Assembly: GCA_947630115.1 (NCBI GenBank)
Contig: CANRGG010000005.1
Span: 1 to 64,000 of the forward strand
Reading direction: 5' to 3'
Length of the DNA stretch: 64,000 bases
From: an uncultured Clostridia bacterium
GTDB lineage: Bacteria; Bacillota; Clostridia; Christensenellales; Borkfalkiaceae
In this document: positions 25,393 to 33,600 of the stretch, in pieces
How the letters are laid out: each line of letters opens with the position of its first letter
How positions within the stretch are numbered: the first letter of the stretch is position 1
Made by a program: the position numbers and the translations under genes
Notes under the pieces: model-generated
Database searches by the model: none
The model's input: only the letters and a program-made list of their open reading frames with translations
Told to the model about the DNA's origin: nothing

Positions 25393-28377
25393 ATGAAAAA
25401 AAAGTGGTTGGGAAAATTGATTCTGGCTTTCTTGATGAGCTTGATCGCAGCATCGGTCGCGCTCATCGGGGTTTTCTATTTCGTGTTTATTTCCGACCAG
25501 ATCCATAAAGACAGCAGCGACCATCTCTGGGAGATCTACGATCAGGTCAGCAGGTCCCTCGATATGTTCATCGACCGGAACTGGGGACTCCTCGGCAGCT
25601 GGGACGACACCCTCGTCAATATGCAAGAGGAACAGATCCCCGATTTCTTCAAGGAACAGCAGGAACATTGGAGCATTTCGCAGTTCTATTTCCTCTCTGT
25701 CGACAAGACCTGCATGGACTCGGACGGAAATTCCTGCACCCTGACGCTCGAGGACGAATGGCACGAAGTCTTTGAGGACAAACACTCCATCATGGTCGGC
25801 GACAAGAGCCCCTTGGAACAGAACCAGAAGATCACGGTGTTTGCCGCCCCGTCCCGGCATGGGACTTATCGCGGCTTCGAATACGACGCGATCGCGGTCT
25901 CCTATCTCAACTCCGTCATCACCGAGATCCTCGACGTCGATTCCTTCGCGGGAAAGGCGAGATCCTTCGTCATCCACAGCGACGGGCGGGTGCTTCTGTC
26001 CACCCAGACGGGCAGCGGCGGTTTTGCAAACTATCTCACCTATCTGCAGGGGCAGAACCTCGATGATACGAACCTTCAAAAGATCCGTTCCGATCTCGTC
26101 GGCAAAACGCCCGGGCTCATCCAGTGCGATCTCGGACGGGAGACCCCGGTCAGCTACTATCTCCTCTACCAGCCGGTGGATCTTGCGGATCAGGACTACT
26201 CGATCTTGAGCGCCGTGCCGCAGAGTGCGGTCAGCGCAGGCTTTTTGTCCATCCAGAGCACCACGATCAACGTGCTCATCCTCATCTTCTTCCTGATCGG
26301 CGCCGCGGTCATCTTTTTGGTCATTCTCCGCAGCCGGAACCAATCGCGCAAGAACAAGATGGAACTGCAATACCGCGAGCTCATGTTCGACGTTCTGTCG
26401 AACACGGTCGATGATATCTTCATCATGATCGACCCCGAGACGCAGCGGGTGGACTATCTGAGCCCCAACGTCGAGCGGCTCCTCGGGATCCCGGGCAGCG
26501 CGGTCAGAGAGGATATCCGCACCATGGCGAAATGCGCGGTCGATTTCAACATCATCGTGCCGAAAACGGAACTCGACGAGATCCCCTTGGGCGGCAACAA
26601 GAGCTGGGAATGCGAGTACATGCACCAATCCACCGGCGAGCGCCGCTGGTATCGCGTGACGATCTATCGCATGGTCATTCAGGACGTCGCCAAAAACATC
26701 ATCGTCATGTCCGACCGCACCCTCGACAAGCAGCTCAACCAGAAATTGCAGGAGGCGCTCGACGCCGCCAAGAGCGCGAACGAGGCGAAGAGCAATTTCC
26801 TCTCCAATATGTCTCATGACATCCGCACCCCCATGAACGCGATCGTGGGATTTTCGGTGCTCCTCGAAAAGGACGCCGATCAAGTCGAAAAGGTGCGTGA
26901 ATACACCCGCAAGATCATGGCGTCCAGCCACCATCTTCTGAGCCTCATCAACGACGTGCTCGACATGAGCAAGATCGAGAGCGGAAAGACCTCCCTTAAC
27001 GTCGAAAAATTCAGCCTGCCCGAGCTTTTGGACGAACTCAACATCATTTTGCTCCCGCAAGCGAAGGCGAAAAATCAAGAATTCGTCATCCGCGTGGACG
27101 GCGCGCCGCCCGAAGAGATCCTCGGCGACAAGCTCCGTCTCAACCAGATCCTCATCAACCTGCTCTCCAACGCGATCAAATACACCCAGTTGGGCGGCAA
27201 CATCAATTTCCTCATCGAAAAGCTCTCGCAGGATGAGAACCGCTATGTCAAGCTTCGCTTCACGGTGAAGGACAACGGGATCGGCATGAGCGAGGAATTC
27301 CAAAAGCACATCTTTGCCCCGTTCAGCCGTGAAATCAACTCGGTCACCAACAAGATCCAGGGCACCGGGCTCGGCATGGCGATTACGAAAAACCTCGTGG
27401 ACCTCATGGGCGGCGTCATCGGCGTCGAAAGCGCGCCCGGCAAGGGCAGCACCTTCACCCTCGAGATGTCCTTCGCCCTCCCCACGGAGGAGGAAAAGGA
27501 CGATTGGTTCCGCCAAAAAGTCACGCGGATGCTCGTCTGCGACGACGAAGAGCAGATCTGCCTGAATATCTGCGAGATGATGCACGACACGGGCGTGGAC
27601 GTCTCCTATGTGACGGAGGGCGAAAAGGCGGTCTCGTCCGCCGTGCGCGCCCATGAGCATGGGGAAGATTTCCATGTCATCCTGCTCGATTGGAAAATGC
27701 CCGGCATGGACGGCGTGGAGACGGCGCGCAGGATCCGCGCAAAAGTCGGCGCAGCGGTGCCCATTCTCGTCCTCACCTCCTACGACTGGTCGGAGATCGA
27801 GGATGAGGCGAAAAAAGCCGGGATCAACGCCTTCTTGCCCAAGCCCTTCTTCACCTCCACCTTCTGGCAGACGATCAAGCCGCTGTTTACGGCGGAGACC
27901 CCGCTCCAATACAGAGCCGCGCCGGAAGAGACCGAAAAAGAGCGCGTCATGGAGGGAAAGACCTTCCTCGTCGCCGAGGACAACGAGCTCAACGCCGAGA
28001 TCTTGACTTCCATGCTCGATCTCGAGGGCGCCAAGTGCGACGTCGTGGTCAACGGCAAAGAGGCGGTGGAGCAGCTCCTTCAGGCCGATCCCGAAAAATA
28101 CGACATGATCCTGATGGACGTGCAAATGCCCGTGATGAACGGCTACGAGGCGACCGAGGCGATCCGCGCGAGCGATCATCCCCGCGCAAAGACCATCCCG
28201 ATCGTCGCGATGACGGCAAACACCTTTGCGGAGGATGTGCAAAACGCCCTCAACGCCGGAATGGACGGACATCTCGCAAAGCCGATCGACATGAACGCCG
28301 TGCGCGAAACGGTCGGCAAACTTCTGAAAAAGGAAATCCGGCAGTCCCACCCGGAAAAGAAAGGAGAAACTTCATGA
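25393..28377 (+). CDS. Hybrid sensor histidine kinase with two receiver domains
   Basis: Membrane sensor of about 994 residues. Order: membrane helix (8-33), extracellular sensor (to about 290, Cache-like length), second helix (295-318), PAS (330-430), HisKA with SHDIRTPMNAI, HATPase with LINLLSNAIKY (N box), DNGIGM and GTGLGMAI (G boxes), then two receiver domains: VCDDEEQ...LLDWKMPGMDG...LTSYD...LPKPF, and VAEDNELN...LMDVQMPVMNG...MTANT...AKPID. Both receivers keep the phospho-Asp and the Lys. ATG 25393 is preferred over GTG 25348. No HPt or DNA-binding output domain is present. The stop overlaps the start of the solute-binding lipoprotein (ATGA), so the two are translated together. Confidence 0.93.
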   Translation: MKKKWLGKLILAFLMSLIAASVALIGVFYFVFISDQIHKDSSDHLWEIYDQVSRSLDMFIDRNWGLLGSWDDTLVNMQEEQIPDFFKEQQEHWSISQFYFLSVDKTCMDSDGNSCTLTLEDEWHEVFEDKHSIMVGDKSPLEQNQKITVFAAPSRHGTYRGFEYDAIAVSYLNSVITEILDVDSFAGKARSFVIHSDGRVLLSTQTGSGGFANYLTYLQGQNLDDTNLQKIRSDLVGKTPGLIQCDLGRETPVSYYLLYQPVDLADQDYSILSAVPQSAVSAGFLSIQSTTINVLILIFFLIGAAVIFLVILRSRNQSRKNKMELQYRELMFDVLSNTVDDIFIMIDPETQRVDYLSPNVERLLGIPGSAVREDIRTMAKCAVDFNIIVPKTELDEIPLGGNKSWECEYMHQSTGERRWYRVTIYRMVIQDVAKNIIVMSDRTLDKQLNQKLQEALDAAKSANEAKSNFLSNMSHDIRTPMNAIVGFSVLLEKDADQVEKVREYTRKIMASSHHLLSLINDVLDMSKIESGKTSLNVEKFSLPELLDELNIILLPQAKAKNQEFVIRVDGAPPEEILGDKLRLNQILINLLSNAIKYTQLGGNINFLIEKLSQDENRYVKLRFTVKDNGIGMSEEFQKHIFAPFSREINSVTNKIQGTGLGMAITKNLVDLMGGVIGVESAPGKGSTFTLEMSFALPTEEEKDDWFRQKVTRMLVCDDEEQICLNICEMMHDTGVDVSYVTEGEKAVSSAVRAHEHGEDFHVILLDWKMPGMDGVETARRIRAKVGAAVPILVLTSYDWSEIEDEAKKAGINAFLPKPFFTSTFWQTIKPLFTAETPLQYRAAPEETEKERVMEGKTFLVAEDNELNAEILTSMLDLEGAKCDVVVNGKEAVEQLLQADPEKYDMILMDVQMPVMNGYEATEAIRASDHPRAKTIPIVAMTANTFAEDVQNALNAGMDGHLAKPIDMNAVRETVGKLLKKEIRQSHPEKKGETS

Positions 28378-29651
28378 AAAGAAAGATCTTCCCCTTGCTT
28401 GCGGCGCTGTTTCTGACCGCCGCGATGACCGCCTGCGCCGATCCCGTAACGCCGCCGGTCGATCCCGACGCGCTCACCATCATGGGGAAAAAGAGCGATC
28501 TCAACAAGCCCTATATGACGCGGATCTTCGAAAAATATCAGGCGGATACGGGCAACAAGCTGCGTCTGATCGAATTCGAGGATTCGCAGTACGAAGTCGC
28601 TGCGGCGCAGCAATTTGCGGAGGGCAAAGCGCCCGACATTTTTCAGCATTTCCACAACGCCGATCTGAGCCGCTTTGATGTCGAGGAGAATTTCCTCTAT
28701 CTCGGCGAGGCGGAGTGGGCGGACGATCTCACCGACTCGGCGCGCGCCTATTGCACCGACAAAAACGGAAATCTGCTGGGCCTTCCCTTCTGGGAGAGCT
28801 CGGTCTCGGGCTGTTATTACAACAAGACCCTTTTGAACAGTTTAGGGCTCGAAGCGGTCGCCTCGCAGCAGGACTTCGACGGGCTGTGCGCCGCGATCAA
28901 GGAAAACGGCTACACCCCCATCTGCTGGCCCGGAAACGGCTGTTCCTGGATGCCGCAGTTCGGGCTCGACCCCATCTTTGCGGACGATCCCGAGCTCCTC
29001 GAAAAGCTCAACTCGAACGAGATCTCTTTGACTGAGATCCCCGCGGTCGAAAACATGGTACAATGGATCGCGGACGCGGAGCAAAAGGGCTGGTTCGGCA
29101 ACGACTATCTTTCGACCGGCTGGAATGAGATCAGCTCGGTCATGGGTTCGGGCGAGGCCGTCATGACCTTCATCTGGGACACCTGGTTCTACACCGACTT
29201 TTCGGCGGGACAGAAGTATTCGGTGGACGATTTCGCGCTCATGCCCGTCTTTCTGAACACCGTGGAGGGCGGCACCTACGAGGGCGGCAATCTCAACATG
29301 ATGATGGTCAACAAGAACGGCGAAAAACTCCAAAAGGCGCTGGATTTCCTCTCCTACTGCGCCACACCCGAGAATTATAACTACGCCTTCGACGGCATTT
29401 CGACGGTGAGCTGTTTCAAGGGACAGACGACGAACATCCAATCCAAAATGGTGACGGACGCGACGGCGGATCTCAAAAAGAAGGAGCGCGTCTCGACCGC
29501 GGCGACCAAGATCATCGGGTACAGCGCGGAGGACGTCTCCGAGGCGCTCATCGATCTTCTTTCCGGCAGGACGAACGTGAAGGGCTGCGTCAAGGAGATC
29601 GACGATTTCCGCAAATCCGAAGCGAAAAAATACGGCGCAAGCGGTTTTTAA
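28374..29651 (+). CDS. Extracellular solute-binding lipoprotein, family 1
   Basis: Lipoprotein of about 425 residues with signal peptide and lipobox (TAAMTAC, Cys near residue 21). The mature part has the sugar-binding protein pattern: KYQADTGNKLRLIEF, EGKAPDIFQHF, WESSVSGCYYNKTLLNSLGL, ENGYTPICWPGNG, AVMTFIWDTWF. The ORF track begins far upstream in the kinase; ATG 28374, preceded by AAAGGAG, is the start and overlaps the kinase stop. No ABC permease or ATPase is adjacent, so it probably presents a ligand to the kinase sensor domain rather than, or in addition to, feeding a transporter. A terminator follows. Confidence 0.92.
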   Translation: MKRKIFPLLAALFLTAAMTACADPVTPPVDPDALTIMGKKSDLNKPYMTRIFEKYQADTGNKLRLIEFEDSQYEVAAAQQFAEGKAPDIFQHFHNADLSRFDVEENFLYLGEAEWADDLTDSARAYCTDKNGNLLGLPFWESSVSGCYYNKTLLNSLGLEAVASQQDFDGLCAAIKENGYTPICWPGNGCSWMPQFGLDPIFADDPELLEKLNSNEISLTEIPAVENMVQWIADAEQKGWFGNDYLSTGWNEISSVMGSGEAVMTFIWDTWFYTDFSAGQKYSVDDFALMPVFLNTVEGGTYEGGNLNMMMVNKNGEKLQKALDFLSYCATPENYNYAFDGISTVSCFKGQTTNIQSKMVTDATADLKKKERVSTAATKIIGYSAEDVSEALIDLLSGRTNVKGCVKEIDDFRKSEAKKYGASGF

Positions 29652-29698
29652 GAAAATTTAATTCAAAAGTGCCAGAAAACTCAATTCAAAAAAAGCAA

Positions 29699-29731
29699 GG
29701 GGCGCGGTCCGCATGGACCGCGCCCCCTTTT
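29699..29731. terminator. Terminator between solute-binding gene and leftward surface operon
   Basis: Perfect 12-bp stem GGGGCGCGGTCC-GCAT-GGACCGCGCCCC, then CTTTT. Confidence 0.85.
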
Positions 29732-29743
29732 GACCTATTTCAT

Positions 29744-30631
29744 TCAATCGTTCGAAAATTCATAGACGATCGTCACATGGTACCCATCAATCGAATAGGA
29801 AACAGAGAGCTGTTTGATCCTCTCCGCTTCGACGGAGGCCTCGACCGTCATGTCCTCGGCTTTGAGCTCCGCCGCATTCAGAAATGCCGCGGCGTTTTTC
29901 ACCTTCGCCCGGAAACTCCCCTCTTCGAAAACCGGATCCGAGAAGTTCTCTTCGCGGAAGTCGAAGCCGCGCGGCGAAAGCGATTTGACAGGAAGATCGA
30001 TCTCCTCCCCTTCGCGCCCCGTGACGTTTCCGTCCGCGCCGAACGTGATCTTCCCGCGAAGGGTCTTTCGATCGCTTTCCGGCAGGACGATCTCCCCGTC
30101 CTTTTTCTCGAAGGTAGCGAGCCTCTCCAGCGTGAACTCGACGGTGTATCCGCCGTTTTCCCCTCTTTTGAGCTCGTAACGGTCGGTGAGCGTCTCGCCG
30201 TCCCGCTCCGTCGTCACGGTGACCACGGACTGGTCGCTTTCCTTTTTGGCGTATTCGGCAAGATCCTCATAGATCGTATTGGGCGCGACGACGACTTTAC
30301 ATTCCGCCCGCTTGTTCCCGTCCTCCGTCGTGACGGAGACCGTCGCGTTTCCCCCCGCAAGCCCCGTCACCGTGCCGTCGTCGGAGACCGAGGCGATCTT
30401 GTCGTCGGAAGAGCTCCATTTGACGGCCTTATTTTCGGCGTTTTCGGGCGCCACTTCGGCATGGAGCCGGAAGGATTCCCCGATCTTCAGATCGAGCGAC
30501 GTCTTGTCGAGCGTCACGCGCTCGACGGCAATCGGACCGACGGGATCGACGTTTAAGGGATCTTTACAGCCCGAAAGCGCAGGCAGCGCAAGGCAGCATA
30601 TCAGCAGTATCAAACCAAATAATTTTTTCAC
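29744..30631 (-). CDS. Lipoprotein with bacterial Ig-like (Big2) domain
   Basis: Secreted lipoprotein of 295 residues with signal peptide and lipobox LSGC. Residues about 35-115 form a Big2 domain (VERVTLDKTSLDLKIGES, AVKWSSSDDKIASVSDDGTVTGL). The remaining 180 residues are beta-rich and unrecognised. The start is GTG at 30631, eight bases after AAGGAG. It begins 12 bases after the stop of the giant surface protein and is therefore in the same operon, which suggests that it assists or anchors that protein at the cell surface. Confidence 0.82.
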   Translation of the reverse strand: MKKLFGLILLICCLALPALSGCKDPLNVDPVGPIAVERVTLDKTSLDLKIGESFRLHAEVAPENAENKAVKWSSSDDKIASVSDDGTVTGLAGGNATVSVTTEDGNKRAECKVVVAPNTIYEDLAEYAKKESDQSVVTVTTERDGETLTDRYELKRGENGGYTVEFTLERLATFEKKDGEIVLPESDRKTLRGKITFGADGNVTGREGEEIDLPVKSLSPRGFDFREENFSDPVFEEGSFRAKVKNAAAFLNAAELKAEDMTVEASVEAERIKQLSVSYSIDGYHVTIVYEFSND

Positions 30632-30643
30632 TTCTTTATCTCC

Positions 30644-33600
30644 TTACCAAAACCTTCTTTTGAGCACGGCTCCCGCCAATGCCGCGACCGCCGAAACGGC
30701 AACCGCCGCTGCCGCCGCAAACGGGCCAAACGCAGCCTCGGACACCCGCTCCTGCACTTCGTTCCGCTCCTTTGCGTCTCCGTTATATTCCTCCGTCAAG
30801 CCTTTCAGGATCGCAAACTCCTCCGCCCGCGCGCTCTTTTCCTCGCCGCTCAGCGCCTGATAGCGTTTCACGGTCTCAGAAATCGCCGCAAAGCGCTCCT
30901 CCCGGCTCTTGGCAAGCTCGCCGTCCACGACATAGTAGATCTCCCTTTCCGTCTTGTCTTGGTTCTCCGTCACGACGACGCCCGTGAACATGTCGTCCGC
31001 GCCGTCGCTCATGAGATAACTGCGCGTCTTGAAGGGAAGCCCGAGCGATTCGGCGGTCGTGTGCGCTTTGCTCCCTTCGAGCACGTTCAGCTCGAGCTTG
31101 AAATACCAGCGGAACGCGTCCCGCTCGAAGGGCTCCACGCCGTCGGGAAGTACCAACGTCCCGACTCGGATCCCGCGGAAGGCGTCGATTTTGATCGTCT
31201 TGACCGATTGCGGCAGCACGATGAGCTCGATGTTCGTATCTTTGCCGAGATCGCGCAGGCTGTCCTGCCCGATGACCTCGAGTTTGCTGCCCTTTTCAAA
31301 GGTGAGCGAGGTAACTTTGGGAATGTTCCGGAGTGCGACGTTGCCGATCTCGGTGATGTCCTTTCCGACGACGATCTCGGTGATGTCCGTCAAAACCCCC
31401 CAGGGCCGTCCGCTCTCCGAGGAGAAGCTGTACGTTTTGCCGCTCCCCGTCAGATAGAAGGTCTTTCCTTCGAGGATGAGGAAGTACGCCTCGTCCCCCG
31501 CAAGTCCCGCATCCGTCACCTTGCCGCCGGGAACAAACGCGCCCTTTTCAAAGACGCAGTCTTCAAGGAAGGTGTCGCCGCCGAGTTTCAGCGTCCCGTT
31601 GAGCCCAAGGCAGTTTTCGTCGAAATAATGCCAGACGCCGTCGATGTTGACCGCCCCCGTCAGGAACTTTCCGCCCTGCAGATAGCGGGCGCTCCCGCTC
31701 ACCGTGTCGTCCACGAGCCCCGAATAGAGTTTCAGATCGTCGATCTTGTAATAATTTCCGCAGACTTTGCAGAAGAAGTCTCCTGTCTCGCTGTTGTATT
31801 CGAATTGATGGTCCGCAAGCTGGCACTCGCGCGGGCCCGCTTCATAGAAATCGAACTGCGTCGCGGTTCCGTTCTCGTCCACGTCCCATGCGGTGATCTC
31901 GATATGCCTGGAATTGGCGCTGACCGAAAGATAGAGGGCATGGTAGTCCTGCGTCGCCTTTTCGAATTTGTCCGAAGAGACGCAGCTGTACTTCTTGTCT
32001 CCCGCCGTGCCCGCGATGAAGTAGACGACGCCGTCCTCGCTCTCGGCGCCCCCTTTGAGCACCTTGGTGCGGGCATAGCTGTGATCATGCCCCGAAAAGA
32101 CGAATTTCACGCCCGCTTCCTCGATCGCCTGTTCCAGCCCCGCGCGGCGGTAGATCTCGCTCTCCGACTGCTCGGGGTTGGTGTTGAAGATCGGCACATG
32201 GCAGGTGAGGATCTTCCAGGTCGCCCGGCTCTTTCCCGCGTCCTCTTTGAGCCATTCCGCGAAGTTTTTGAGCTCCTCCGCGTCGGTCGTGAACCCGAGG
32301 GAGGCGACATACACGTCGCCGATCTCATAGGACGTCCAGCCGGAGGGCCCCTCCGCGGTGCTGCCGTAGATCTTGCGCGCCGCAAACGCCGTGGGATCGT
32401 TCACCGTCTCATGGTTGCCGATCACATGGATCATCGGCGTCTTGGCATAGACGTTGTTGGACAAAACGTTGAGCAGCGCCGTCCATTCGTCATAGCTGCC
32501 GGGATTGTCCACCGAGTCGCCCGTCTGAATGCCGAAGAGATACCGGTGCCCCGCCTTTTCCATGCTCTCCGAGAACTTGGACGCCATCGCCGCGTCCTCT
32601 CCCTGCATATCGCCGACGACGAAGAACTCCGTCCGCTTGATGAGGCTATCCGTCGTCGTGAAAGAGGAAGGCTCCGACCAATTCTCTCCGTCGCCGACCC
32701 GGTAATAATATTCCGTCCCCGGTTTGAGCGAGGTGAGCGCAAGGTTGTTGACATAGTTCGCGTTCTTCTGCGTGTCGTAACTGACGATCGTGCTCGTCCC
32801 CGTATAGAGGACCGCGTCCTTCATATCCTCGCTCTCGGAAAGCTCGAGCTTGTTCGCCTTCGAAGCCTCGTTCAGATCTTTGATATAGGACATCCAGCTG
32901 ATATTTTTCTGTGTGGAGGGATCGCTCACCGCATTGAAGATCGCATAATAGGCGACGGGCGGATCCCCTTCTCCGTCATATTGCACCGCATTGTAGCTCG
33001 TGACCGCCGTATAGAACGAGCGCGCGCCGTATTCGTCAATGGCATACAGAGTATAGGTCCCCTGCTCCGCCGTCAAAAGAACGTTTTTCGCCTCGCCCTC
33101 TTCGCGGATGAGCTTGCCGTCCTTGTCGGTCTTGCCGAGCTTTATCTCCTTGCTCTCCGCGTTTTCCTCGCCGTCCGCTTCCTGAACGTAATAGACGTCG
33201 ATTTCGTCGGCGGGATCGTTCTCGGTGTCGAAGATATAGATCTCCCCGTCCCCCATGTTGACGATCATATCCTGCGCGCGGAGATGGTAAAATTCCCGGA
33301 TCGGGGAATAGATCGTCCGCATGCGGAAGGTATTGACAGTCTCGATCTCTTCCGTCCCCTGTTCGGCGTCCGTTTCGAAACTGCCGCTCGCCTGGAAAGA
33401 GAGCAGGCTGCCCGCAAAGACGTTGACGGGGATCTTCAGTTTGAGAGTCGCCACCAAGCCGTTGTCCAGCCCGCCGTCAATTGCAAAGCTCCAGACGCCG
33501 TCCTTTTCGCTCTTTTTCGTGACATGGTCGGCGCAGATCGTTTCGATCTCGTATTTCCCGTTGAGGGAAAGGGTGAGATCCGCCTGTTTAACGGCGCCGA

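Noticed and set aside
25204-28350. 1048-codon minus-strand frame opposite the histidine kinase
   Set aside because: Translates to His/Asp/Val-rich low-information sequence; the plus strand has complete kinase and receiver motifs.
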